This document shows positions 51,554 through 59,995 of a stretch of DNA of 64,000 nucleotides, one piece after another (the stretch's first letter is position 1; each line of letters opens with the position of its first letter). Source of the DNA: Myxococcota bacterium (GTDB lineage: Bacteria > Myxococcota_A > UBA796 > UBA9615 > JAKLKC01); assembly GCA_023150875.1 (NCBI GenBank), contig JAKLKC010000016.1:46726-110725 (forward strand). Reading direction: 5' to 3'. The translations under genes and the position numbers were made by a program. Under the pieces are notes generated by a model. The model did not search any database, was not told where the DNA came from, and saw only the letters and a program-made list of their open reading frames with translations.

Positions 51554-51599
51554 ATGATTTGAGTTGCAACAATATGGTTTGAGCACGAACGAAGGTCAA
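51554..51599 (-). promoter_or_regulatory. Promoter and direct-repeat operator of the kamA-like operon
   Basis: On the minus strand TTGACC (51599-51594) and CATATT (51576-51571) are 17 bases apart. Overlapping the -10 and start region are two nearly identical 10-bp direct repeats, ATGATTTGAG (51554-51563) and ATGGTTTGAG (51574-51583), whose starts are 20 bases apart, two helical turns. Between them is the dyad GTTGCAAC (51563-51570). The MarR protein encoded in the operon is the likeliest ligand (inferred). This is a low-GC island in the window. Confidence 0.6.
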
Positions 51600-51639
51600 C
51601 CCCCCACGGGCACCGGGGCTACCGCGCGGCGCCGGCGCC

Positions 51640-52308
51640 CTACGACCCCCCGCCTGGCCGTCTCGCCCTCGCCAGGGCGCGGGTCAGCTCGGAGGCGGTG
51701 GGGGGCACGCAGGGAGAGCCCGGCGGGAAGCGGCGCAAGGCGGCGATCCGGTCCGCCAGGTCGGTGGCGCAGGCGTCCAGGTCGGCTTGGGAGAAGTCGG
51801 CGGGCTCTCGTTCGCAGCGGGGGGAGATCTCCGCCCACGCCAGGTCGGCTTCGGCAGCGGCGCGGGCGTAGCAGTTCTCCTTCAGGTCGTAGCCGTGGGC
51901 GAAGGGGATGAGCTGGGCCATCGCTCCGAAGACGACGGTGGACGCCCCGAACCCGAGGAGGACGGGGTCGGCCTGGTCGGGGACCTGGGAGGAGGCGCTC
52001 AAGAGGCCGAGGCCGCCCGTTACCGTGCCCAACGCGACGCCGAGGACCGCGGCGAAGCGCCTCTTCTCGTGGTTCTTCGCCGACTCGTGGCGGTACCATC
52101 CGGCCAGGCCCTCCATCTCGTCCATCTGTGCCGCGATGCGGCGGAGGCGGTCGGCGCGCGCCGGTTCGAGAGTGGACAGGACCGCCTCGTCCCAGCGCGG
52201 GCGCAGCGCCAGCACCGGGACGCAGCCCGCCACCGAGACCAGCAGCAGGATCGCGGCGATCCCTCGGGGCAGGGCGAGGGGGCGCCCGTGGGCGGCCGGC
52301 GCCAGCAC
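51640..52308 (-). CDS. Hypothetical lipoprotein with two hydrophobic segments
   Basis: A 222-residue protein with a probable lipoprotein signal ending LLLVSVAGC (Cys29). Mature features are a helical EPARADRLRRIAAQMDEMEGL, two hydrophobic stretches (FAAVLGVALGTVTGGLGLL near 100 and VLLGFGASTVVFGAMAQL near 130), and a C-terminal region with four cysteines. I do not recognise the family. The start is uncertain: GTG 52308 is the last plausible in-frame start before the signal sequence, without a clear ribosome site. It lies downstream of nothing obvious and on the same strand as the kamA-like operon. Confidence 0.65.
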   Translation of the reverse strand: MLAPAAHGRPLALPRGIAAILLLVSVAGCVPVLALRPRWDEAVLSTLEPARADRLRRIAAQMDEMEGLAGWYRHESAKNHEKRRFAAVLGVALGTVTGGLGLLSASSQVPDQADPVLLGFGASTVVFGAMAQLIPFAHGYDLKENCYARAAAEADLAWAEISPRCEREPADFSQADLDACATDLADRIAALRRFPPGSPCVPPTASELTRALARARRPGGGS

Positions 52309-52660
52309 GCCGTGATGGTGGGAGAGGGGGGCGGGGTGGTGGGGCCAGCGCGGCGGGATCCTCCATCGACTCCACCGGCAGAGAGACGACGGGGGTCGCT
52401 CCGCCGGAGCCCCGGAGCCAGCGGTCGGCACGGCTTCACCCGTCTGCAGGCGGCCTCTGGAGACGTAGGTCCAGCCGGCCGTCGCAGGCGGCTGTCGGGG
52501 GGGGCATCGGAAGGCTGGGGACGGGCGATGTACCGGCACGGGCGCTCCAGGACGAGGCGGCCCGCGACCGGCACCGCCTTCCCTGCGAGCAGTTCGTGCC
52601 CCTCCGGGCGGCCGCCGGGGGCGAGGGTGGCGGAAGGCCAGGTCCCCGTCAAGATCGAAT

Positions 52661-52703
52661 GCAGGGGCCTTGGCCCCGATCCGGATGGAGGCGAGGCGGG
52701 GGA
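52661..52703 (-). pseudogene. Short duplicated fragment of a kamA-like gene
   Basis: This 43-bp stretch matches bases about 50788-50830 of the kamA-like gene at about nine positions in ten, and on the minus strand would code LPRLASIRIGAKAPAF, the conserved SIRIG block. On both sides similarity stops. I read it as a relic of a second kamA-like copy or of a local duplication. The rest of the gap 52309-52864 shows no gene apart from the imuA promoter. Confidence 0.55.
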
Positions 52704-52739
52704 GGCTCGACGGAAATCCTCCCCGACTCCACTTCTCCC

Positions 52740-52772
52740 TTGATCCAAGCACTGAACGTCCGTACAGTGTTC
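52740..52772 (+). promoter_or_regulatory. imuA operon promoter with inverted GAAC/GTTC site
   Basis: TTGATC (52740-52745) and TACAGT (52763-52768) are 17 bases apart and lead into imuA after a leader of about 90 bases. Spanning the spacer end and the -10 is GAAC-N11-GTTC (52754-52772). The position is right for SOS-type repression and GAAC/GTTC half-sites occur in several LexA operators, but the N11 spacing is not one I can match to a known lineage. LexA binding is therefore a hypothesis. Confidence 0.5.
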
Positions 52773-52864
52773 GTGCTCCTGCCCGCTGCGCCACGGAGCC
52801 CGGGCGCCGCGGTCCGCCGGCCTCCCGTGGGGGGAGGGGTGGGAGGGGTGCGCCCGAGGTCGGC

Positions 52865-53854
52865 ATGTCCGTCGCCCTGCTGCCGCTGTCGTCGCCCGAA
52901 GGGGGTGGGGTCGAAGGCCCTCGGGGTGGGGTGGGGGCGGCCGTGGCCGGGCTCCCGGGGGGCCGGGGTCGGGCTGGGGCGGACCTCGCCGCCCTGCGGG
53001 ACCTGGTGCGGGCCATCGAGGGGAGGGCGGCGCCCTCGGGGCGGGGGGCGGCCCGGCGGCTGACCACCGGGTTCGAGGCCCTGGACCGGCTGCTGCCCTT
53101 CCGGGGATACCCGCCGGGGGAGGTCACCCAGGTCGTCTCGGGGGTGGGGGAGGGGGGGCTCTCCCTCGTGGTGCCCGCCCTGGCCGCCGTCACCGCCCGG
53201 GGGCGCCTCGCCGCCGTCGTCGACGCCGAGGGCACCCTCTATCCCCCCGCCCTCGCCAGCCGGGGGGTGGTCCTGGACCGGCTGCTGGTGGTGCGGCCCC
53301 CGCCCGCCGCCGAGCGCTCCGCCGACTGGGCGGTCCTGGAGCTGGCCCGCGCCCTCCCCCTGGTGGTCGCCTCCGCCGTCCCTGCCGACGCCGTCGCCGT
53401 CCGCCGCTGGCGCGCCGCCGCCGAGGCCGGGGAGGGCGCCGTGCTCCTCCTCGGCCGCCCCGGGGCCGCCCCGGACCTGCCCGCCGCCCTGCGCCTCGCC
53501 GTCCGCCCCCTCCCGGCCCGCTCCGCCCGCCACCGCCCCGCCCGGGTCGTCGTCGAGCGCCTGCGGGGCGTGGCGCCGGGGACGGCGGTGACCGTGGACC
53601 TGGAGGGGGAGGCGGGCGCGGGTGCGGGCACGAACACGATGACGGGCACGAACACGAGCACGAACGCGGGCACGGGCGCGGGCACGAGCACGAACGCGGG
53701 CACGAACGCGGGCACGAACGCGGGCACGAACACGAACGCGGGCACGAACACGGGCACGAACACGGGCACGAACGCGGGCACGAACGCGGGCACGAACACG
53801 GGCACGGGCAGGGGCGCGGGAGTGGGTAGGGGATACGGGGGGGGTGGGCCGTGA
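52865..53854 (+). CDS. imuA: ImuA, RecA-like accessory protein of translesion synthesis
   Basis: A 329-residue RecA-fold protein lacking a canonical P-loop. It has RLTTGFEALDRLLPFRGYPPGEVTQVVSG (in two blocks), the degenerate GVGEGGLSLVV where RecA has its Walker A, and AAVVDAEGTLYPP, as in ImuA proteins that recruit ImuB and DnaE2 during induced mutagenesis. Residues about 250-318 are a tail of Gly-Thr-Asn-Ala units encoded by a hexanucleotide array, not a normal family feature. The stop overlaps the imuB start (GTGA). ATG 52865 opens a short unconserved N terminus. Confidence 0.85.
   Translation: MSVALLPLSSPEGGGVEGPRGGVGAAVAGLPGGRGRAGADLAALRDLVRAIEGRAAPSGRGAARRLTTGFEALDRLLPFRGYPPGEVTQVVSGVGEGGLSLVVPALAAVTARGRLAAVVDAEGTLYPPALASRGVVLDRLLVVRPPPAAERSADWAVLELARALPLVVASAVPADAVAVRRWRAAAEAGEGAVLLLGRPGAAPDLPAALRLAVRPLPARSARHRPARVVVERLRGVAPGTAVTVDLEGEAGAGAGTNTMTGTNTSTNAGTGAGTSTNAGTNAGTNAGTNTNAGTNTGTNTGTNAGTNAGTNTGTGRGAGVGRGYGGGGP
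53612..53818 (+). repeat. Hexanucleotide array 2 (GRRCRC family) inside imuA
   Basis: About 34 consecutive six-base units, mainly GGGCAC, GAACAC and GAACGC, code dipeptides Gly-Thr and Asn-Ala/Asn-Thr. Unit gain or loss keeps the reading frame, so the tail length can vary. Same family as 20066-20172 and 61027-61168. Confidence 0.9.
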
Positions 53855-55440
53855 TCCCCATGCCCGGCCGGCGCCTCGCCTGGCTCGACCTGCCCCGCCT
53901 GCCCGCCGAGCGCCACGCCGGCGAGAGGGACCTCGGGCCCCGTGTCCCCCTCGTCCTGTGGGAGGAGGCGGGCAGCACCCGCCGCGTGGCCTCGGTCTCC
54001 ATCGCCGCCTCCGCCCTGGGGGTCGAGGTCGGCTCCACCCTCGCCGCCGCCCGCGCCCGGGTGCCCGATCTGCGGGACGCCGAGATGGACCCCGCCGCCG
54101 ACGCCGCCGCCCTCGCCGCCGTCGCCGAGGCCCTGCTGGCCTTCACCCCCTCCCTGGCCGTCCGCCCCCCCTCGGGGATCGTCCTGGAGATCGGGCGCTG
54201 CGCCCGCCTCTTCGGCGGGGAGGAGGCCCTGGTGGGGGCCGCCCTCGACGCGACGCGCCGCCTCGGCTTCACCGCCCTCGCCGGGGTGGCCGACGGGGAG
54301 CTGGGGGCCAGAGTGCTGGCCCGGAGCCTGGGGCGGCCGCGGCCCCGCACCGGGGATCCCGCCCCTCCCTCCCTCCCTCTCCGCCTCACCGTCGCCCCTC
54401 CCCGGGCCATCGCCGCCGCGGCGGCCGACCTGCCCGTGGGCGCCCTCCCCCTGCCCGCCGCCCTGCTGGAGGCCCTGGAGCACCTCGGCCTCGACACCGT
54501 CGGCGCCTTCGCCGCCCTGCCCGGGGACGCCGTCGGCACCCGCTTCGGGCCCGAGGCGGCGGCCTGCTGGCGGGCGGTGAACGGCCGCGAGGTCCCCGGT
54601 CCCCTGCCCGTCTTCCGGCCTCCCCCCCACCTGCTGGAGGCGGCGGAGCTGGAGGAGGCCTCGTCGGGGGAGGGGGTGCTCTTCCGGATCCGGGCCCTGC
54701 TGGAGCGCCTGGAGGAGCGCCTGCGGGGGCGCGGCGAGGGGGCCTCCTCCCTGACGATCTGGCTCTCCCTGGACGATGGCGACCGCGCCCGCCTTCCCGT
54801 CACCCTCTCCCGGCCCATGCGACAGGCGGCCTCCCTGCTGCGGGTCGTGCGGGAGCGCCTCCACGCCTTCACCGTCGACGCCCCCATCACCGGCGTCGCC
54901 GTCGAGGTCACCGCCGTGGCCCCCCTGCGGGGCGCCCAGGCCGGCCTCTTCGTCTCCGCCGCGGAGCAGGTCTCGCTGCTGGAGGCCGTCGCACGCCTGG
55001 AGGGGGCCTTCGGCCCCGGCGCCGTCTTCGCCGCCGTGCCCCGGGACCGCCACCGCCCCGAGGCCGCCTGGGGCGCCGAGCCCTTCTCGCCTCCCCCGGA
55101 GGGCCACCTCGCCGCCCCGGGCCGCCGCATCCCCGCCGGGGGGAAGGCCGCCGATCCCCTCCTCCCGCCCCCCCGGCGCCCGCTGACCCTCCTCCAAGTC
55201 CCCGAGGAGGTGGAGTGGGTGGAGGGTGCCTCCCCCGCCCCGGGGGCGGCGGCGATCGTCCGCGACCGCCGCCTCGCCGTCGCCTCGGTGCGGGGCCCCG
55301 AGCGGCTGCGGGGGGAGTGGTGGACCGCCTCCCCCTACGACCGCGCCTACCACGAGGTGGGTTTCGCCGGCGGGGCCCGGGCCTGGATGTATCACGACGG
55401 CGCCACCGGCCGATACATGATACACGGTTGGTTCGATTGA
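53851..55440 (+). CDS. imuB: ImuB, Y-family polymerase homologue of the mutasome
   Basis: A 529-residue DinB-like protein. It keeps the fold landmarks LAWLDLPRLPAE, SIAASALGVEVGSTLAAARAR (in two blocks), SGIVLEIGRCARLFGG and the LEHLGLDTVGAFAALP helix-hairpin, but not the catalytic SLDE carboxylates, as usual for ImuB, which acts as a clamp adaptor rather than a polymerase. The C terminus matches ImuB proteins (RLRGEWWTASPYDRAYHEV, MIHGWFD). I could not identify the clamp-binding motif with certainty. Its GTG overlaps the imuA stop, and its stop overlaps the dnaE2 ATG by one base, so the three genes are tightly coupled. Confidence 0.9.
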   Translation: MIPMPGRRLAWLDLPRLPAERHAGERDLGPRVPLVLWEEAGSTRRVASVSIAASALGVEVGSTLAAARARVPDLRDAEMDPAADAAALAAVAEALLAFTPSLAVRPPSGIVLEIGRCARLFGGEEALVGAALDATRRLGFTALAGVADGELGARVLARSLGRPRPRTGDPAPPSLPLRLTVAPPRAIAAAAADLPVGALPLPAALLEALEHLGLDTVGAFAALPGDAVGTRFGPEAAACWRAVNGREVPGPLPVFRPPPHLLEAAELEEASSGEGVLFRIRALLERLEERLRGRGEGASSLTIWLSLDDGDRARLPVTLSRPMRQAASLLRVVRERLHAFTVDAPITGVAVEVTAVAPLRGAQAGLFVSAAEQVSLLEAVARLEGAFGPGAVFAAVPRDRHRPEAAWGAEPFSPPPEGHLAAPGRRIPAGGKAADPLLPPPRRPLTLLQVPEEVEWVEGASPAPGAAAIVRDRRLAVASVRGPERLRGEWWTASPYDRAYHEVGFAGGARAWMYHDGATGRYMIHGWFD

Positions 55441-58400
55441 TGGGTCAGCCTCCCCCCTTCGCCGAGCTGGCCTGCACCACGAACTTCTCGTTCCTGGAGG
55501 GGGCCTCCCACCCCGAGGAGTACGTCGAGCGGGCCGCCGAGCTGGGCCTCGCCGGGATCGGGATCTGCGACCGGGACGGGGTGTCGGGGGTGGTGCGGGC
55601 CTACCGGGAGGCCAAGGAGAGGGGCCTGCGCCTCGCCCTCGGGGCCCGGCCGACCCTGTCGGGGGGGCTTCCCCCCCTCCGCCTCCTGGCCACCTCCCGG
55701 GAGGGGTGGGGCGGGCTCTGCCAGCTCCTGACCTCGGGCCTCGTCACCCACCCCAAGGGGGAGGCGGAGATCCCCCTCTCCGCGGTGCTGGAGTCCGCCC
55801 GGGACCTCCTCTGCCTCGCCCCCTGGGACATGCCCGACGAGGCGCTGCCGGACCTCCGGGACGCCTTCGGCGACCGCCTCTACTTCCTGGTCTCCCGCCG
55901 CCACGACGACCGGGACGACCTTCGGGTGGCGCGCCAGGTGGAGAGGGGGAGGCGCTTCGGGGTGCCCCTGCTCGCCTCCAACGAGCCCATCCACCACGCC
56001 GAGGAGCGCCAGCCCCTCCAGGACGTGCTCACCTGCATCCGTGCCCGCACCACGTTGGACCGGGCGGGCACCCTGCTCCAGGCCAACGCCGAGCGGCACC
56101 TCCTCCCGGCGGCGCGGATGGCGGAGCGGTTCCCGAGGCTCCGGGACGCCGTCGCCCGCACCGCCGAGGCGCTGGACCGCTGCGCCTTCACCCTGGGCGA
56201 GCTGCGCTACGCCTACCCCCAGGAGCTGGTCCCGGGCGGTCACACCCCCGAGTCCTTCCTGCGGGCCTGCGTCGAGGAGGGCCTGGCCCGCCGCTGGCCC
56301 GATGGGCCCCCCGCCCGGGTGCGGGCCCAGGTGGAGCACGAGGTGGCGGTGATCGACCGCCTGGGCTTCGCCCGCTACTTCCTCACCGTGTGGGACATCG
56401 TGCGCTTCGCCCGGGAGCGGCGGATCCTGTGCCAGGGGCGGGGCTCGGCGGCCAACTCGGCGGTGTGCTACGCCCTGGGGATCACCGCCGTCGACCCCGA
56501 TCGCTCCTGGCTCCTCTTCGAGCGGTTCATCTCCGAGGAGAGGGGGGAGCCCCCGGACATCGACGTCGACTTCGAGCACGAGCGGCGCGAGGAGGTGATC
56601 CAGTACCTGTATCGGAAATACGGCCGGGACCGGGCGGGGATGGTCTGCGAGATGATCTGCTACCGCGGGCGCCTGGCCCTGCGGGAGGTGGGCAAGGCGT
56701 TCGGCCTCTCCGCCGACGAGGTGGACCGGCTGAGCAAGGAGTTCGTGCACTCCGGGGTGAAGGAGGTCGGCGACGACCTGGTGCGCCGCGCCGGCCTCGA
56801 CCCGGGCTCGGAGACGGTGCGCCACGTCCTGCGCCTCGCCCGGGAGCTCGCCGGCTTCCCCCGGCACCTGTCGATCCACGTCGGGGGTTTCTGTCTCACC
56901 GACACCCGGCTCACCACCTACGTCCCCGTCGAGAACGCCGCGATGCCGGACCGGACCATCATCCAGTGGGACAAGGACGACATCGACGCCGTGGGGATGC
57001 TCAAGGTGGACGTGCTCGGCCTCGGGATGCTCACCGCCATCCGCAAGGCCTTCGACCTGGTGGAAGGGGCGGGGGGAGGGCGCCTGGAACTGGCGACGAT
57101 CCCCTCCGAGGACCCCGCGGTCTACGACATGATCTCCGCCGCAGACACCGTGGGGGTGTTCCAGATCGAGAGCCGGGCCCAGATGAGCATGCTGCCTCGC
57201 CTCCGGCCCCGCTGCTTCTACGACCTGGTGGTGGAGGTCGCCATCGTGCGCCCGGGGCCCATCCAGGGGCAGATGGTCCACCCCTACCTGCGGCGCCGCA
57301 ACGGCGAGGAGCCGGTCCGCTACCCCCACCCGGCGCTGCGGGAGATCCTGGAGCGCACCTACGGCGTGCCGCTGTTCCAGGAGCAGGTGATGGCGATGGC
57401 GGTCGCCGTCGCCGGCTTCACCCCCGGGCAGGCGGACCAGCTCCGGCGCATGATGGGGGCGTGGCGCAAGAAGGGGCGGCTCCAGGCCATGCGGGAGTCC
57501 TTCGTCGCCGGCATGTTGGAGCGGGGAGTTCCCCGGGACTTCGCCGACCGGGTCTACATGCAGATCGAGGGCTTCGGGGAGTACGGTTTCCCCGAGAGCC
57601 ACGCCGCCAGCTTCGCCCTGCTGGTGTACGCCTCGGCGTGGCTGAAGCTGTATCACCCCGCGGCCTTCGCGGCGGCCCTGATCAACTCCCAGCCCATGGG
57701 CTTCTACACCCCCTCGACCCTGGTGCAGGACGCCGGGCGGCACGGGGTCCAGACCCGCGCCGTGGACGTCCAGGCCAGCGGGTGGGACTGCTCGCTGGAG
57801 CCCCTGCCGGGGGCGGGGCCGGCCCTGCGCCTGGGGCTGCGGCTGGTGAAGGGGTTGGGGGAGGAGGCGGGCCGGCGGGTGGAGGCGGAGCGGGCGAGGA
57901 GGGGGCCCTTCCGCTCCCTGGGCGACCTCGCCCGGCGAACCGGCCTCTCTCGGGAGTCCCTAGGGGCCCTGGCCGAGGCCGACGCCCTGGCGGGCCTCGG
58001 TCTGTCCCGCCGGGAGGCGATCTGGGCCGTGGCGGGTCTGGACGACTCCGGCACCTTGTTCGCGGGCATGGAGAGGCCGGGGCCCAGGCCGGCCCTACCG
58101 CCCCAGCGACCCCTGGAGGCGGTCAAGGGGGACTACCGCTCCGTCGGCCTCTCCCTGCGCTCCCACCCCATCGCCCTGGTGCGGGAGAGGCTGCGGAGGG
58201 AGGGGGTGGTGACGGCCCGGGAGGCGGTGGGGGAGGTGCCCGAGGGGAGGCGGGCGAAGGTGGCGGGCCTGGTCCTCAACCGGCAGCAGCCCCACACCGC
58301 CTCGGGGGTGATCTTCATGACCCTGGAGGACGAGACCGGGCACGTGAACCTGGTGATCTGGCCCCGGATCCTGGCGCGCCAGCGCAAGGAGGTGGTGGGG

Positions 58401-58526
58401 TGCCCGACCCTGGTGGCGCTGGGGAAGGTGGAGAGGGAGTCGGGGGCGATGAACCTGGTGGTGGACCGCCTGGCGCCCCTGGACCTGGGGGGCGAGGTGC
58501 CGGTGCGGTCCCGGGACTTCCGGTGA
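55440..58526 (+). CDS. dnaE2: DnaE2, error-prone DNA polymerase III alpha subunit
   Basis: A 1028-residue C-family polymerase that carries out damage-induced translesion synthesis with ImuA and ImuB. The catalytic aspartates lie in PDIDVDFEHERR, with GRGSAANSAVCYALGIT and FPESHAASFALLVYASAW as family marks, then the helix-hairpin and OB-fold near the C terminus. The N-terminal PHP domain reads ACTTNFSFLEGASHPEEYV, where related proteins have an HxH pair, so both metal-binding histidines are missing. Length matches DnaE2 rather than replicative DnaE1. ATG 55440 overlaps the imuB stop by one base. Confidence 0.95.
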   Translation: MGQPPPFAELACTTNFSFLEGASHPEEYVERAAELGLAGIGICDRDGVSGVVRAYREAKERGLRLALGARPTLSGGLPPLRLLATSREGWGGLCQLLTSGLVTHPKGEAEIPLSAVLESARDLLCLAPWDMPDEALPDLRDAFGDRLYFLVSRRHDDRDDLRVARQVERGRRFGVPLLASNEPIHHAEERQPLQDVLTCIRARTTLDRAGTLLQANAERHLLPAARMAERFPRLRDAVARTAEALDRCAFTLGELRYAYPQELVPGGHTPESFLRACVEEGLARRWPDGPPARVRAQVEHEVAVIDRLGFARYFLTVWDIVRFARERRILCQGRGSAANSAVCYALGITAVDPDRSWLLFERFISEERGEPPDIDVDFEHERREEVIQYLYRKYGRDRAGMVCEMICYRGRLALREVGKAFGLSADEVDRLSKEFVHSGVKEVGDDLVRRAGLDPGSETVRHVLRLARELAGFPRHLSIHVGGFCLTDTRLTTYVPVENAAMPDRTIIQWDKDDIDAVGMLKVDVLGLGMLTAIRKAFDLVEGAGGGRLELATIPSEDPAVYDMISAADTVGVFQIESRAQMSMLPRLRPRCFYDLVVEVAIVRPGPIQGQMVHPYLRRRNGEEPVRYPHPALREILERTYGVPLFQEQVMAMAVAVAGFTPGQADQLRRMMGAWRKKGRLQAMRESFVAGMLERGVPRDFADRVYMQIEGFGEYGFPESHAASFALLVYASAWLKLYHPAAFAAALINSQPMGFYTPSTLVQDAGRHGVQTRAVDVQASGWDCSLEPLPGAGPALRLGLRLVKGLGEEAGRRVEAERARRGPFRSLGDLARRTGLSRESLGALAEADALAGLGLSRREAIWAVAGLDDSGTLFAGMERPGPRPALPPQRPLEAVKGDYRSVGLSLRSHPIALVRERLRREGVVTAREAVGEVPEGRRAKVAGLVLNRQQPHTASGVIFMTLEDETGHVNLVIWPRILARQRKEVVGCPTLVALGKVERESGAMNLVVDRLAPLDLGGEVPVRSRDFR

Positions 58527-58539
58527 GGCGGGAGGGGGG

Positions 58540-58577
58540 GCGGGGCGGGGGGAGCGGAGGTGGCCCACCCGCCCCGC
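58540..58577 (+). terminator. Hairpin between the convergent dnaE2 and 58593 genes
   Basis: GCGGGGCGGG (58540-58549) and CCCGCCCCGC (58568-58577) form a perfect 10-bp stem around an 18-base loop, 13 bases after dnaE2 and 15 bases after the opposing gene end. No T-run. It could serve both directions. Confidence 0.45.
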
Positions 58578-58592
58578 GCGTCACGGCTCGGA

Positions 58593-59186
58593 TCAGATCT
58601 CGGACTGGGCCTTCCCGCGGCTCCAGTGGATGCTGAGGGTCACGGTGCAGCCGCCATCGCCGCCCCAGCTCACGCCCAGGTCGAGCTTGATGCGCTCGGC
58701 GGCGGGCGCGTCGTCCCACATCTCGAAGTCCACCGGGAGCGAGGCCACCACGTCACCGGAGATGTTCTCCAGGTCGACCCAGGCGGCGATGGCGCCGTCC
58801 CTCTCCACCGCGTACCACACGGCGGTGTAGAAGCCCCGGCGGAGCACGGCCTCGTCGGGGTGCGAGATGAACATCAGGCTGGACCGCACGCCGGCCTCGA
58901 AGGCCTCCCGGGTGAGGGGCATCTCGGAACGGATGGGGGTCGCCGTGGCCACCAGGCCCTCGCCGCTCACCTGGACGGTGCCCACGTCCAGCGTCAGGCC
59001 CCGGAGCGCCGCCGCCTGGCTCATGGAGTCGGTGATGGAGGCCTCGGCGTTCAGCGCGGCGTTCTCGATGCGGGTGCCGAGCCGGGGCTCCCCGATGACG
59101 GGGGCGGCGGAGACCGCGGACGCGCAGAGGAGCAGCATGGCGGCGAAGGGGGGGATCGTGCGGGCGAGGGTAGAGAGGGTGGTCAT
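58593..59186 (-). CDS. Secreted protein of unknown function
   Basis: A 197-residue protein with an N-terminal signal peptide (hydrophobic core AAMLLLCASAVSA, cleavage before APVIGEP). The mature part has MSQAAALRGLTLDVG, EAFEAGVRSSLMFI, an aromatic YTAVWYAVERDG and a final beta stretch VTLSIHWSRG. I do not recognise the family. ATG 59186 is chosen because GGAGG lies eight bases upstream and the signal peptide starts there. It converges on dnaE2 and is divergent from the small lipoprotein gene at 59726. Confidence 0.75.
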   Translation of the reverse strand: MTTLSTLARTIPPFAAMLLLCASAVSAAPVIGEPRLGTRIENAALNAEASITDSMSQAAALRGLTLDVGTVQVSGEGLVATATPIRSEMPLTREAFEAGVRSSLMFISHPDEAVLRRGFYTAVWYAVERDGAIAAWVDLENISGDVVASLPVDFEMWDDAPAAERIKLDLGVSWGGDGGCTVTLSIHWSRGKAQSEI

Positions 59187-59725
59187 GGGGGAGCCTCCGG
59201 TGAGCGGGCCGTTCAGCCGGCCGGCGCTGCGTTCTGCGGACACGGACCCCCAACGCATCCTCCGTGCCAGGATGAAGCTCCCACTCGATCTTGTTCGGAA
59301 ATGCAGCGCCGGCGCCGGGATCCCGTCCCTTCCGATCTTCAGTCCCGGAACGGCCGGTCGCGGTGCCCCAGAGGGAAGGGGGGCCGAGGGGCGGGGCGGA
59401 CACCTCCCGGGGTACTCCGGTGCATCCCGGTGCACGCGCCGTCCGAGGCCCTGCTGAACGGAACGGCCGAGGTCGAAGCCTGCCCCTTCCCGTGACCCGC
59501 GAATGTCAGGAGATGTCAGAACACATCGCCAGTGGCCTCTTGTAGCATCCGTATCGGCCGGACGAGCAAGCCGTGTGACGCGGCTGGGGAGGAGATGGGG
59601 GAGCCAGCCGGAGGAGGGGGGGGCGAGCCTTGCGAAGAGGCACGAGCGTCCACGCCCGTCCACCGGCGATCGCCCACTTCATCTCGTTCCGGCCAGACGA
59701 CCGAACCCCGAAGAGGAGGCTCGAC
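59187..59725. other. Gene-free divergent region with a 10-bp-phased direct repeat
   Basis: These 539 bases lie between two divergent secreted-protein genes. ATGTCAG occurs at 59503-59509 and again at 59513-59519, one helical turn apart, a layout that can bind a regulator. AAGAGGAGG before 59726 is a strong ribosome site. I see no convincing gene; frames on either strand lack coding character. Confidence 0.45.
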
Positions 59726-59932
59726 ATGAACACCTGCAAGTTCCCGTGCTGGTTCGCCCTGGCCCTGATCCCGCTCGTCACCGGCTGCGGAACGGGAGAG
59801 TCAGTCGACTGGACGCTCTGCTCCGACACCTGCGATTGGGCCTGGGACGGTGAGTGCGACGACGGCGGCTATGGTGCCGACACCGAGGCGTGCGAATACG
59901 GGACCGACTGCGGGGACTGCGGCGAGCGTTAG
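59726..59932 (+). CDS. Small Cys-rich lipoprotein
   Basis: A 68-residue lipoprotein with signal LALIPLVTGC (Cys21) and a mature domain of only about 47 residues with eight cysteines after the lipid one: LCSDTCDWAWDGECDDGGYG followed by CEYGTDCGDCG. This dGeCDDGg...C..GTDCxDCG pattern recurs in secreted proteins of deltaproteobacteria and some eukaryotes and is probably a disulfide-bonded module. GAGGAGG lies six bases before ATG 59726. Function is unknown; surface binding is a guess. Confidence 0.8.
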   Translation: MNTCKFPCWFALALIPLVTGCGTGESVDWTLCSDTCDWAWDGECDDGGYGADTEACEYGTDCGDCGER

Positions 59933-59995
59933 CCACGGAGCATCCCCGGCGGGAGCCGGGATTCCCACCCATTTGCACTCGGAGGCGAGTTTCCC

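Noticed and set aside
53612..53818. CRISPR-like array
   Set aside because: Units are six bases without unique spacers, and the stretch is an in-frame part of imuA.
59187..59663. N-terminal extension of the secreted protein to 59663
   Set aside because: The extension lacks coding character and the signal peptide with a ribosome site begins at 59186.
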